The notes under the pieces were generated by a model. That model made no database searches. It worked only from the letters and a program-made list of their open reading frames with translations, and had not been told where the DNA came from. A program made the translations under genes and the position numbers. Below, piece by piece: positions 8,927 to 17,575 of a stretch of 64,000 nt of DNA; the first letter of the stretch is position 1, and every line of letters begins with the position of its first letter. Source of the stretch: Rouxiella silvae (GTDB lineage Bacteria > Pseudomonadota > Gammaproteobacteria > Enterobacterales > Enterobacteriaceae); contig NZ_MRWD01000009.1 of assembly GCF_002093625.1 (NCBI RefSeq), forward strand, positions 1 through 64,000. Reading direction: 5' to 3'.

Positions 8927-10338
8927 GGGCCACTGAAAGCAATCAATTAATGACTCTTGACCGGCTCAGTGATGAGCCGTTTTATCGTCAAATTTATCAT
9001 CGCATCAGACGCTCAATTGCCGAAGCACTGTTAAAACCCGGCGACAGACTGCCCTCGGCGCGCCAGTTGGCGAAAGAGCTTGGGCTGGCGCGAGGGACTA
9101 TCGAAGCTGCCTATTCTTTGTTGACCGCAGAAGGTTATATTCAGCCCCAAGGCCAAGCGGGCACACGCGTTGCCCCCAACATACCGCCGCAGTCTGCTCC
9201 AAAAAACATTGTCGTTGCCGCTCCTACTCACTACAGCGGTCTGCAACCGCCCGCTATTATGCCGTTGCAGATGGGACTGCCCGCGCTTGACGCGTTTCCA
9301 CGAAAAATTTGGGCACGGCTGGGAGCGCGATATTTGCGCGCCATGCAGCCCAATGATATGAAGTATCCCGCTCACCTTGGCTTACCGGCATTGCGCAATG
9401 CGATTGCGGCTTATTTGCAGATGGCAAGAGGGATTCACTGTAACGGTTCGCAGGTGTTTATTACAGCGGGGTATCGAGGCACTCTACAGCTGATTTTACA
9501 CACGCTGCTCAAACCCGACGATGAGGTCTGGGTAGAAGACCCCGGTTTTCCCTTAACCCGTGAACTGCTGAGAGGTGCCAATATAAAGCAGATTGCGGTG
9601 CCGGTTGATGCCGAAGGTATTGTGGTGTCAGAGGGACGGGAACGGGCGGAATATGCCCGCGCAGCCATCGTGACGCCGGCCCATCAAAGTCCATTATGCG
9701 TTTCGCTCTCACTGCCGAGGCGTCTCGCGCTGCTGGAGTGGGCTGCGCGCCAACAGGCGTGGATTATTGAAGACGATTACGATGGAGAGTATCGCTACGT
9801 CAGTCGTCCGCTTCCGGCGCTGAAAAGCCTCGATAATCAGGGCCGAGTTTTATACTGCGGCACCTTCAGCAAGGTGCTTTTTCCAGGGATTCGGCTAGCG
9901 TATCTGGTTGTACCCGAGCAGCAGGTCGAACACTTTGAGCGCACGAGTTTGAGTTTTTTTGAAGGGATGAGCGAAATGCCGCAGGCTATCGTCTGCGAAA
10001 TGATGATGGAGGGGCATTTTTCGCGGCACATTCACCGCATGCGAAAACTCTATGCCGAACGGCGAGCCATGGCGGTGGCCGGGCTAAGTAAGATACTCGG
10101 CCACCATCTGACCATCGACCCACAGCCCGGCGGCATGCATTTGGTTCTTCGCCTACGCGCTCCGCATAACGACGCCAGAATTGCGGCCCGCATGCGCGAA
10201 AGTGGGCTTTATACCCACGCGCTGTCGAGCTGGAGCAGCAATAGTCAGGGTGAGCGCGGACTGCTTATTGGCTTTACCAATATTGAATCGCAGCACCAGG
10301 CCGAGAATATAGGCCGACAGATCCTGTCACTGCTGTGA
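8923..10338 (+). CDS. MocR/PdxR-type regulator (GntR helix-turn-helix fused to aminotransferase fold)
   Basis: A 471-residue fusion. The N-terminal GntR winged helix (about 15-85) contains LPSARQLAKELGLARGT; the C-terminal fold-type I aminotransferase domain (about 110-470) has the PLP lysine Lys317 in GTFSKVLFPG and an EDDYDGEYRY region. MocR proteins bind PLP and regulate transcription. The start overlaps the LysR stop by four bases, so the two regulators are co-translated. The convergent AhpD-like gene downstream is a possible but unproven target, since MocR genes commonly sit next to what they control. Confidence 0.9.
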   Translation: MRATESNQLMTLDRLSDEPFYRQIYHRIRRSIAEALLKPGDRLPSARQLAKELGLARGTIEAAYSLLTAEGYIQPQGQAGTRVAPNIPPQSAPKNIVVAAPTHYSGLQPPAIMPLQMGLPALDAFPRKIWARLGARYLRAMQPNDMKYPAHLGLPALRNAIAAYLQMARGIHCNGSQVFITAGYRGTLQLILHTLLKPDDEVWVEDPGFPLTRELLRGANIKQIAVPVDAEGIVVSEGRERAEYARAAIVTPAHQSPLCVSLSLPRRLALLEWAARQQAWIIEDDYDGEYRYVSRPLPALKSLDNQGRVLYCGTFSKVLFPGIRLAYLVVPEQQVEHFERTSLSFFEGMSEMPQAIVCEMMMEGHFSRHIHRMRKLYAERRAMAVAGLSKILGHHLTIDPQPGGMHLVLRLRAPHNDARIAARMRESGLYTHALSSWSSNSQGERGLLIGFTNIESQHQAENIGRQILSLL

Positions 10339-10411
10339 GAAAAAAGGCTCGGCGCCCTATGCGTGGTTGCAGTAAGACGCCGTGATAAGACTGAGGTCGC
10401 GCTAGTCAAAC

Positions 10412-10891
10412 TCAGTTAAGACCCGCCTTATCCAAGCCATAGGCCGCATCGGCCGATCCTGGCTTCATGCGAACGGCCACGTTTAGACGGTTCCAGCCGT
10501 TAATCGCCACCACCAGGAAGCTGAGGTCGGAAAGTTCCTCTTCTGAAAAATGGGTGCGCGCGCGGTCATAAATTTCGTCCGACACGCCTTGTGCAGAAAG
10601 CGTGGTCAACGCCTCGGTCCACTCCAGCGCTGCCCGTTCCCGTGGAGTAAACAGCGCTGACTCACGCCAGATAGCAATGTGGTGAACACGCAGCTCACGC
10701 TCGCCCATAATTTTGGCTTCTTTGACATGCATATCCAGACAAAAACCGCAGGCATTTATCTGTGAAGCGCGTACGGTGACCAATATTTTGAACTCCTTCA
10801 CGACAGCGCTGTTGCCTACGGCAGTATTAAAATCGAGATATTTCTTGGCCAGTCCGGAAGAGAGCTGGAAATAATCTATACGCTGGTTCAT
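10412..10891 (-). CDS. Carboxymuconolactone decarboxylase family / AhpD-like alkylhydroperoxidase
   Basis: A 159-residue protein of the CMD/AhpD family. The redox motif Cys48-Gly-Phe-Cys51 followed by His55 (NACGFCLDMH) is the signature of the AhpD-type peroxidase core; the downstream region ERAALEWTEALT is typical of the family. Likely a cytoplasmic thiol-dependent peroxidase or related enzyme. It is convergent with the MocR gene, with a 73-bp gap. Substrate unknown. Confidence 0.85.
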   Translation of the reverse strand: MNQRIDYFQLSSGLAKKYLDFNTAVGNSAVVKEFKILVTVRASQINACGFCLDMHVKEAKIMGERELRVHHIAIWRESALFTPRERAALEWTEALTTLSAQGVSDEIYDRARTHFSEEELSDLSFLVVAINGWNRLNVAVRMKPGSADAAYGLDKAGLN

Positions 10892-11183
10892 TGAAAACCC
10901 TTTTCACTGTTGAATGATAGTTAATGCAATAGGCGACGCGGCCGCGGCCTCGCTGCCTGATGTCGACCATCATCGTGGAACTTGGCTCAGTGAAAAAGCA
11001 CCAAGAACCGCCTTCTTAACTAGTCCATGATGGGATGATTTTCTGCGCTGTGGTTCGCCTGTTCAACCAGCTTGAAATAACGGTTTAATTTAAAAGATCT
11101 GATACAAAAAGACTTTGCATAATTGTTATTCTTTAATCATGCTTATTTAGTGAAATTCACTTTTTAATAAAGCTGGAACTATT

Positions 11184-12647
11184 TTGCAAAACCTTAGAGC
11201 CTCTGCGCTCAACGCTATCAAGCGTACCCCTTGGTATCCCAAGCGGCGTTCCTATCGGGTACTGTTTTGGCGAGAGATAACGCCGTTGGCCGTACCTATC
11301 TTCTTTGAAAATGCCTGTGTGCTGCTGATGGGGGTTTTAAGTACCTTTCTTGTCAGTTGGTTAGGCAAAGAAGCCATGGCTGGCGTTGGTCTGGCAGACA
11401 GCTTTAATATGGTGGTAATTTCGTTTTTTGCCGCTATCGATCTGGGTACTACGGTGGTGGTCGCCTTCAGCCTCGGCAAGCTGAATCACGAACGCGCACG
11501 CGATGCCGCCCGGCAGTCGCTTATTATCATGACTCTGTTTGCCATTATTCTGGCGCTTATCATCGAATTTTGCGGACAAAGTATTATTAATTTAATTGCC
11601 GGTAATGCGGCGCCGCAGGTAAAAGCCCTGGCGCTAAGTTATTTACGCGTCACGGTATGGAGCTATCCGGCAGCGGCCATTGCGCTCATTGGCTGCGGTG
11701 CACTGCGCGGAGCAGGTAATACAAAAATTCCGATGCTGATTAACGGCGGCATGAACATTCTCAACATAGTGATTACCACTGTACTGATTTACGGCTGCTT
11801 TTCTTGGAAAGGTCTCGGCTTTATCGGTGCGGGATTGGGCTTAACGATTTCACGCTATATTGGCGCCGCCGCGGTGCTGTACGTGCTGGCTATCGGCTTT
11901 AATCCCTCGTTAAAAATTTCGTTAAAAAGCTATTTTACCCGTATCAACACCAACATTTTGGTCGAAGTATTAGGCATTGGCATTCCGGCCAGCATTGAAT
12001 CTGTACTGTTTAACGGCGGCAAACTGTTAACGCAAGTTTTTGTGGCCGGCATGGGTACCAACGTGATTGCCGGTAACTTCATCGCCTTCTCTATTGCGTC
12101 GTTAATCAACCTTCCGGGTAATGCACTCGGCTCCTCGGCTACGATTATTGTCGGCACGCGCCTGGGCAAAGGTGAGATAGGTCAGGCAGAGTTTCAGCTG
12201 CGCCACGTTTACTGGCTTTCGGCGATAGGCATTTGCTCGCTGGCACTGCTGTCGGTGCCGTTGGCGGGCATGCTCGCCTCGTTTTACACACGTGAAGAAG
12301 ACGTCATCGACGTCGTGAAAATTTTAGTCTGGCTCAACGCGGCCTTCATTCCGTTCTGGGCCGCTTCTTGGGTATTACCTGCAGGATTAAAAGGTGCGCG
12401 CGATGCACGCTTCACCATGTGGGTGTCAATGCTCGGGATGTGGGGTTGCCGAATTGTGGCGGGTTATACCATGGGTGTGGTGCTCGGATTTGGCGTAGTC
12501 GGTGTGTGGTTAGGCATGTTCCTTGACTGGATCGTGCGCGGAGCATTCTTTTATTGGCGCATGGCCAGTGGTCGCTGGCTATGGAAGTATCCACGGCCGC
12601 AAAAAGACTTGCAGCCTGCTAAAGAGGAAGTGTCGGCCAATGGATAA
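11184..12647 (+). CDS. MATE-family efflux transporter (EmmdR/YeeO-like)
   Basis: A 487-residue protein with about twelve transmembrane helices in two repeats, of the multidrug and toxin extrusion family. Features such as ITPLAVPIFFENACVLLMG, SWLGKEAMAGVG and GCGALRGAGNTKIPM match the EmmdR/YeeO branch of MATE proteins, which export cationic drugs or flavin-type compounds with H+ or Na+ exchange. The start used is TTG with a GGA stretch 7 bases upstream; no nearby ATG fits. The stop overlaps the DUF393 gene by eight bases. The 292-bp region upstream holds no other gene. Confidence 0.88.
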   Translation: MQNLRASALNAIKRTPWYPKRRSYRVLFWREITPLAVPIFFENACVLLMGVLSTFLVSWLGKEAMAGVGLADSFNMVVISFFAAIDLGTTVVVAFSLGKLNHERARDAARQSLIIMTLFAIILALIIEFCGQSIINLIAGNAAPQVKALALSYLRVTVWSYPAAAIALIGCGALRGAGNTKIPMLINGGMNILNIVITTVLIYGCFSWKGLGFIGAGLGLTISRYIGAAAVLYVLAIGFNPSLKISLKSYFTRINTNILVEVLGIGIPASIESVLFNGGKLLTQVFVAGMGTNVIAGNFIAFSIASLINLPGNALGSSATIIVGTRLGKGEIGQAEFQLRHVYWLSAIGICSLALLSVPLAGMLASFYTREEDVIDVVKILVWLNAAFIPFWAASWVLPAGLKGARDARFTMWVSMLGMWGCRIVAGYTMGVVLGFGVVGVWLGMFLDWIVRGAFFYWRMASGRWLWKYPRPQKDLQPAKEEVSANG

Positions 12648-13086
12648 TCCAGCGCCTTATCTTCAGCCAGGTGAACGCGTGATTATCTATGATGGCGTTT
12701 GTCGGCTCTGCAACGGATGGGTCAACTTTCTGATTCGCCACGATAAAAAACACAGCGTAAGGATGGCACCGGTACAGTCAGAGGCGGGACGCGCGCTGTC
12801 GATTTGGGCCGGACTCTCACCCGAAAACGTCAATACTATTGTGTTGATTGACGGCGACCACGTTTATAAACGCTCAGAAGCCATATTTCGCGTCATGTCT
12901 TTTTTACCCTTTCCTTGGCGAGCGATGGCCGCGTTGCGTATTTTGCCGCTGCGTTTCAGAGATGCCTGCTACAACGGGATTGCGCTCAATCGCTACCGCT
13001 TATTTGGCCGTTATGACAGTGTAAAAAAGTTAGAAGCCGACCATAGTCAGAGATTTCTAAAAACGGGGGAAGAGGCTGGAGGATGA
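12640..13086 (+). CDS. DCC-family thiol-disulfide oxidoreductase-like protein (DUF393)
   Basis: A 148-residue protein with the family-defining DxxCxxC motif in IIYDGVCRLCNGWVNFL near residues 16-32, characteristic of DUF393/YuxK proteins, which have a thioredoxin-like redox motif. The ATG at 12640 follows AGAGGAAG and overlaps the MATE gene end, so it is co-expressed with the exporter. Biochemical role unproven; probably cytoplasmic redox function. Confidence 0.85.
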   Translation: MDNPAPYLQPGERVIIYDGVCRLCNGWVNFLIRHDKKHSVRMAPVQSEAGRALSIWAGLSPENVNTIVLIDGDHVYKRSEAIFRVMSFLPFPWRAMAALRILPLRFRDACYNGIALNRYRLFGRYDSVKKLEADHSQRFLKTGEEAGG

Positions 13087-13109
13087 CCACTGAAGTTTCA
13101 GCGGTCATC
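13082..13109. terminator. Hairpin between convergent DUF393 and osmC genes
   Basis: GATGACC pairs with GGTCATC, with an inner CTGAA/TTCAG stem, giving a nearly perfect 28-bp palindrome that overlaps the DUF393 stop. There is no U tract, so it is a probable rather than a classical intrinsic terminator. Confidence 0.5.
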
Positions 13110-13160
13110 TGAGAAAACGCTATTGCGCACTGCGGGTCAAAATGAGTTGCCTAAAAAAAT

Positions 13161-13592
13161 TTAATTATCTAACTCATATTTAAGGGTAATTTCAGCTTTA
13201 AGCAGTTTCGACACTGGGCAACCTTCTTTAGCCTTTTTGATGATGCTGTCGAATTTTTCTTCTGAAATCCCCGGCAATTTAACGTGACTCTCTAATGCGA
13301 TGGCACTAATGGCAAAACCGCCGTCAACTTTATCAAGTGAAACTGTCGCTTTAGTATCAATGCCTTCAGGAGTGAAACCTTCTTCCCCCAGCATTAATGA
13401 AAGTGCCATCGAGAAACAGGCTGCGTGTGCAGCACCAATCAACTCTTCTGGGTTTGAACCGGCTTTTCCCTCAAAACGGGTATTGAAGCCGTAGGGCTGA
13501 TCTTTCAGAGCACCACTCTCAGTACTAATGGTCCCTTTACCCTGCTTGATGTCGCCTTCCCAATGAGCCTGTCCATACTTTTTGATAGCCAT
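13161..13592 (-). CDS. osmC: Organic hydroperoxide reductase OsmC
   Basis: A 143-residue OsmC. The two redox cysteines are visible: Cys59 in AAHAACFSMAL and Cys125 in EGCPVSKL. OsmC reduces organic hydroperoxides in the cytoplasm and is normally induced by osmotic and stationary-phase stress. The ATG at 13592 is preceded by GAGGAAATT and gives the standard MAIKKYGQAHWEG N-terminus; an upstream start at 13616 lacks support. It is convergent with the MATE-DUF393 unit. Confidence 0.95.
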   Translation of the reverse strand: MAIKKYGQAHWEGDIKQGKGTISTESGALKDQPYGFNTRFEGKAGSNPEELIGAAHAACFSMALSLMLGEEGFTPEGIDTKATVSLDKVDGGFAISAIALESHVKLPGISEEKFDSIIKKAKEGCPVSKLLKAEITLKYELDN

Positions 13593-13956
13593 AATTTCCT
13601 CTGCTCTGTTTAACACAGGGATAAGTATAGACGCTGATTAAGATACTGACAGGTGCTCCCCCTTCCGGCGCTTATCTCCGGCACTCGTTTAAAACGGCGT
13701 TAGCTCTGCAAGGGGGGGACTAAAAGTATATTAACATTTAAGATTTATCTGACGAAAGTAATTTTACGATTAATAATCATTATCATTTGAAAATTTACAC
13801 AAGTGTTACTAAATATATCGTTCAGCAGACTCTTTAGACGATTGTCTACTGCTCGTTCAGTTTGCAATGTAGGCATATTTCGTTGGCTGACGAAGTATCC
13901 TCAATGCAGGGCGCGCAAGATGGCGGTATAACCAAGTCATTAGGAAATCTAAAACC
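13593..13956. other. 364-bp divergent intergenic region, osmC / tauE-like
   Basis: It holds no convincing gene. An imperfect inverted repeat (CCCCCTT at 13658 with AAGGGGG at 13710) lies near the osmC side. The middle is AT-rich and contains a Fur-box-like sequence (13766-13784). Promoters for osmC (minus) and the TauE-like gene (plus) must lie here. Confidence 0.5.
13766..13784. promoter_or_regulatory. Candidate Fur box
   Basis: The 19 bases match the classic Fur consensus (GATAATGATAATCATTATC) at 14 of 19 positions, with the right-hand 12 bases matching completely. It lies about 170 bp upstream of the TauE-like gene and about 175 bp upstream of osmC. Which gene it controls is unclear. Confidence 0.4.
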
Positions 13957-14703
13957 ATGAGTGAGTTCTCACCTGAAATATTGACAATGATTGCCGCCAC
14001 CTTCTTGCTGGCCGGAACGGTCAAGGGCGTTACCGGCATGGGACTGCCGACGGTGGCAATGGGGCTGCTGGGTTCACTTATTTCACCGGCGACCGCGGCG
14101 GGACTGCTGCTTTTACCCTCACTCATCACCAATGTGCTTCAGCTTCGCGGCGCAACTGGCCTAACTCGACTCTGTGTCCGACTGTGGCCGATGATGACAA
14201 TGATTGTTGTAGGCACTTTGCTCGGCAGTGGGTGGCTGGCGACAGGCAGTAATCATCACACCACCTTGGCGCTGGGCATAGCTTTAGGGGTTTATGCGGT
14301 CTGGACGCTGCTGGCCAGCCCCCTTTACGTTAGTAAACGGCTAGAAGTGTGGCTGTCACCGCTGATGGGTTTGGCAACCGGCCTGCTTACCGGAGGAACA
14401 GGCGTCTTTGTTATCCCCGCGGTCCCTTGGCTACAGTCGCTGGGGCTGGAAAAAGACGCGTTAGTGCAGGCGCTAGGCCTCTCTTTTACCGTCTCGACCT
14501 TTGCGCTAGCCGCAGGTTTAGGCTGGCACGGTGCATTGCATATCGAAGCTTTTGGCACGTCGGCACTCGCGGTTTTCCCTGCTATGCTCGGCATGATCGG
14601 TGGACAAAAGCTGCGCAAAAAAATCAGCCCGCAGGCGTTTAAGCGCGGTTTTCTTGTTTGCCTGCTGCTGCTGGGCATTGAAATGATTTGGCGTTCGCTG
14701 TAA
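13957..14703 (+). CDS. TauE/SafE-family membrane permease
   Basis: A 248-residue membrane protein with about seven to eight hydrophobic helices. The repeated family pattern is visible as AGTVKGVTGMGLPTVAMGLL near the N-terminus and LTGGTGVFVIPAVPWLQSLG in the second half. TauE/SafE proteins are anion exporters or importers (sulfite, sulfoacetate and similar). The next gene, 26 bp downstream, encodes an ArsR-type regulator that probably controls this permease. Substrate not determinable. Confidence 0.85.
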   Translation: MSEFSPEILTMIAATFLLAGTVKGVTGMGLPTVAMGLLGSLISPATAAGLLLLPSLITNVLQLRGATGLTRLCVRLWPMMTMIVVGTLLGSGWLATGSNHHTTLALGIALGVYAVWTLLASPLYVSKRLEVWLSPLMGLATGLLTGGTGVFVIPAVPWLQSLGLEKDALVQALGLSFTVSTFALAAGLGWHGALHIEAFGTSALAVFPAMLGMIGGQKLRKKISPQAFKRGFLVCLLLLGIEMIWRSL

Positions 14704-14729
14704 AAAATCTCATCAACCTGGAGAAATGT

Positions 14730-15443
14730 ATGCCCGTCAATCAGGCTCCCACGGCAGTTTCAGATACCCATCCCGAGGACCGTTTGGCAGCAACCGCGGC
14801 CGCGATGGCGGATAAATCTCGCGCCCGCATGCTGTGTGCACTAATGGACGGACGTGCCTATACCGCCACCGAACTCAGCGCCGTGGCAGATATTTCAGCC
14901 TCCACCGCCAGCGCTCATCTCACCCGCCTGAGTGACGAGGGATTTATCAACTGCCTGTCTCAGGGGCGGCATCGTTATTATCGTTTGGCCGGTCATGACG
15001 TTGCCGAACTGCTGGAATTAATGATGGGGATGTCCTGGAGGGCACAGCCGCGTCCACCGGTGACAACGCCGATTCATCTTCGGCAGGCGCGAACCTGTTA
15101 TGACCATCTGGCGGGTGAGATTGCCGTTGAGGTGTACCAGTTTATGCAGGCAAAGCAGTGGATCTCTGGCGACGGCGACACACTGACTGCGTTGGGGCAG
15201 CGTCAGCTAGAGGCACTTGGCCTCGTTTTCCTCCCGACGACTTCGCGCCGAAAATTCTGCTGTCCCTGCCTGGACTGGAGCGAGCGACGCTATCATCTTG
15301 GCGGCCAGCTCGGCGCTGCGCTGCTTACCCTATTTGAAAATAAGGGCTGGATAACCCGACACCTCGACAGCCGCAGCTTGGATTTCACCGACCCAGGCCA
15401 AAAAGGGCTGCATAAGGTTTTTGGTATCGTCAGGCATGCCTAA
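14730..15443 (+). CDS. ArsR-type helix-turn-helix regulator with C-terminal Cys domain
   Basis: A 237-residue protein. The N-terminal ArsR/SmtB winged helix (about 15-95) has SKARMLCALMDGR-like features and the recognition helix region SASTASAHLTRL. The longer C-terminal part holds a cysteine cluster (FCCPCLDWSERR) shared by a subfamily of ArsR-like proteins. Start at 14730 chosen because GGAG precedes this ATG; it follows the TauE-like gene by 26 bp, so they form one unit. It may sense the transported compound, or a metal or sulfur species, through the cysteines; this is inference. Confidence 0.82.
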   Translation: MPVNQAPTAVSDTHPEDRLAATAAAMADKSRARMLCALMDGRAYTATELSAVADISASTASAHLTRLSDEGFINCLSQGRHRYYRLAGHDVAELLELMMGMSWRAQPRPPVTTPIHLRQARTCYDHLAGEIAVEVYQFMQAKQWISGDGDTLTALGQRQLEALGLVFLPTTSRRKFCCPCLDWSERRYHLGGQLGAALLTLFENKGWITRHLDSRSLDFTDPGQKGLHKVFGIVRHA

Positions 15444-15531
15444 CGATCGGTCTGTGAGATTTAAAAAGTTTCAGTTATCTTTGCCGCACAACTGATGTGT
15501 TGAAACTCACTAAAAATCAAAGGTTCAGAGA

Positions 15532-15825
15532 ATGGAAAAGCGCCCCGCCGTCACTATCAAATATTGCTCTCAATGCAACTGGCTGTTGCGCGCCGCGTGG
15601 ATGGCACAGGAACTACTTAACTCTTTCAGCACTGACCTCGGGTCGGTGACGCTGGTTCCCGGCACCGGCGGTATTTATGAAATTATCCTCGATGAGCATC
15701 TTATTTGGGAACGAAAAAGAGACGGAGGCTTTCCCGATGCCGCACAGATTAAACAAAGAGTCCGTGATATTTGCTTTCCCGAGCGTTCTTTAGGCCACGT
15801 TGACGGCAAAAAGATTGATAAATAA
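15532..15825 (+). CDS. SelT/SelW/SelH-family (Rdx) thioredoxin-fold protein
   Basis: A 97-residue protein with the Rdx motif Cys12-Ser-Gln-Cys15 (IKYCSQCNWLLRA), where vertebrate SelW/SelT have selenocysteine; here both positions are ordinary cysteines. The middle region VPGTGGIYEIILD and IWERKRDGGFP matches the family. Probable cytoplasmic redox protein of unknown partner. It has its own upstream spacing (88 bp) from the ArsR gene and ends 24 bp before the convergent bestrophin gene. Confidence 0.88.
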   Translation: MEKRPAVTIKYCSQCNWLLRAAWMAQELLNSFSTDLGSVTLVPGTGGIYEIILDEHLIWERKRDGGFPDAAQIKQRVRDICFPERSLGHVDGKKIDK

Positions 15826-15849
15826 GCCTTTCACTCGCTCATTGAGTGA

Positions 15850-16767
15850 TTAATTAAGCTGGAACTGTTTATCCGGCAGCAGCTTTTGCGGCACGTTGCT
15901 TTCGTTGTTCATCTCACGAAGATTGATTTCGATGGCGTTACACATCGCGTTCAACGGCAAGTCATTGGGCGCGGTGCCAAAGGGGTCTTCCAACTCTTCA
16001 GCTAGAGCATCAAGAGAAATAAAGGTGTAGGAAATAAACACCGAGACGAGAGGTGTCATGTAGTGCAGGTCAGGTACCAGCGCAAAAGGCAGCAATGTAC
16101 AAAACAGATAAACCGTACGATGCACGATCAGGCGATAGGCAAAGGGGATCGGCGTATTAGAAATTCGCTCACACCCCGCCAGCACCGCCGAAAGCTGATT
16201 TACATTCTGATCGATACTATGAAAAAGAATATCCGAAACATCCCCTTCCTGACGTCTTTTCCCCAACCATTGCCCAATTAACAACAAGATTTGATTACAG
16301 GGTGACGCGCTGTTGGCGATCGTTTGCGTGTCGTGTTCCGCCAGCAGGCGGGCTAAATCCTCATCCATCGGCGTTTTGCGTAGCTGATGTTTCAGACAGT
16401 AGCTAAACGCCATCAGCAGTGCGGCAAGCTCTTGCGCCAATTCGGGTCGCTGAGGAAGAATACTTTTTACTTGCCGTAGCAGTGAGCGGTTAACAATGAG
16501 TAAATTTCCCCACATCATGCGCGCCTCAGTGAAACGGGCATAGCTCACGCTGTTGCGAAAGCCGAGGAAGATAGCAATTGCCACGCCGAGCAGGCTAAAA
16601 GGCGCCAAGGTGAGTTTAACACCTAGGGCTTCGTACCACTGAAAACACAGAATGGCGACAACGGACATCGCCAGATTGAGGCTCAGACGAAATAATATTT
16701 CCGACAGCACCGAGCCGTGCCAAACAAAAAGTCTTCGAAACCAATGTTGGTGGGGTCTGACAATCAT
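15850..16767 (-). CDS. Bestrophin-family anion channel (YneE-like)
   Basis: A 305-residue membrane protein of the bacterial bestrophin (UPF0187/YneE) family. It begins MIVRPHQHWFRRLFVWHGSV, has hydrophobic helices near residues 25-70 and 210-250, and the family pattern FLGFRNSVSYARFTEARMMWG followed by a conserved region ending EDPFGTAPNDLPLN. Bestrophins form pentameric ion channels in the inner membrane. It is convergent with the Rdx gene. Physiological role unknown. Confidence 0.9.
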   Translation of the reverse strand: MIVRPHQHWFRRLFVWHGSVLSEILFRLSLNLAMSVVAILCFQWYEALGVKLTLAPFSLLGVAIAIFLGFRNSVSYARFTEARMMWGNLLIVNRSLLRQVKSILPQRPELAQELAALLMAFSYCLKHQLRKTPMDEDLARLLAEHDTQTIANSASPCNQILLLIGQWLGKRRQEGDVSDILFHSIDQNVNQLSAVLAGCERISNTPIPFAYRLIVHRTVYLFCTLLPFALVPDLHYMTPLVSVFISYTFISLDALAEELEDPFGTAPNDLPLNAMCNAIEINLREMNNESNVPQKLLPDKQFQLN

Positions 16768-17001
16768 AAAAGCGGAGTGACTTTAAAGGGGGTTAAGCCT
16801 TTGTTATAGCAGATTCATTTGATGAATATCAATGCTGAAAATAAGCGCCTTAATCTCTTAATCAGATTTTACTCAGTTCTTAGAAGATCTGATTAATGTC
16901 GTAGAAGTCTTATTTTAAGGTCAAAATAATAGCTCATGCTCATACAGAGGGATAAATTATGCCTTACAGCAGTTAACTCAATAAGTTAAGTGGAATTTAA
17001 T

Positions 17002-17100
17002 ATGTCCTTCAAAGGTAAAGTTTGGCTCGCATTATTCGTTTCAATGGTTTCATTTTGGAGCGTAGTAGGTTACGCCGGTTATACATTGCTGACGCTTTAG
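17002..17100 (+). CDS. Small membrane protein, YmiA-like
   Basis: A 32-residue frame starting MSFKGKVWLALFVSMVSFW and ending in GYAGYTLLTL: a short basic N-terminus and one transmembrane helix. The pattern K-x-W-L-A-x-F followed by F-W and V-V resembles the enterobacterial YmiA small membrane protein family. The ATG follows GTGGA at 7-base spacing. It lies alone in an 808-bp gap between the bestrophin and inositol transporter genes. Function unknown; too short for standard gene finders. Confidence 0.6.
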   Translation: MSFKGKVWLALFVSMVSFWSVVGYAGYTLLTL

Positions 17101-17575
17101 CATCTAAATATTCACCCTCAAACTACGAAAATATTTCACAAAACAATCAGTGTAACGATCAAAAAATACTCAAATCCCGTCGGTGACCTTTTCTACCCGA
17201 CGAGTAACAGCAGTATTCGATACAACGTCTTAATAGCCCTCCTTTCTCGCCCAGCTCATTTCAGTCCTGTTTCCCGTAATGTCCGTTTTTAACCCGTTTT
17301 TAAAAAAAAACCTCGACCCGATCACATAAATTTGTGTGAAACATCAGCCAACCCTATAAAATTAAATTTAAATCATCAACTTAGATAAAATCATAAGTAA
17401 TTTAACCTATTTTTTAAATTGTAGCCCCCCTCACATTAATGAAATTAATAATTCATTAGCATTAATTTGCGAATATTTATTTCAATATAAATTCAAATAG
17501 AACATTTCATCAACCTATAGAAAACCTTTCACGTATCAGATAGTTAAATCGAATAGGTGAAAAGGGAGGGTAAAA
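17101..17575. other. 475-bp AT-rich region upstream of iolT-like gene
   Basis: No gene is seen. It contains a near-perfect 18-bp palindrome at 17322-17339 (TCACATAAATTTGTGTGA), a candidate IolR site at 17437-17458, and a further AATGAAAT-type half-site (ATTTCAT) near 17504. The last 20 bases carry a strong GGGAGGG ribosome-binding site for the transporter gene. Confidence 0.5.
17437..17458. promoter_or_regulatory. Candidate IolR operator upstream of iolT-like gene
   Basis: TAATGAA and TTCATTA form an inverted repeat with an 8-bp spacer. The same half-site (AATGAAAT) recurs in front of iolC, between iolC and iolA and upstream of iolR, which is why it is proposed as the IolR site. Confidence 0.5.

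Noticed and set aside
17322-17339. CRP binding site upstream of the inositol permease
   Set aside because: The half-sites are in the reverse order (TCACA then TGTGA), the opposite of the CRP consensus.
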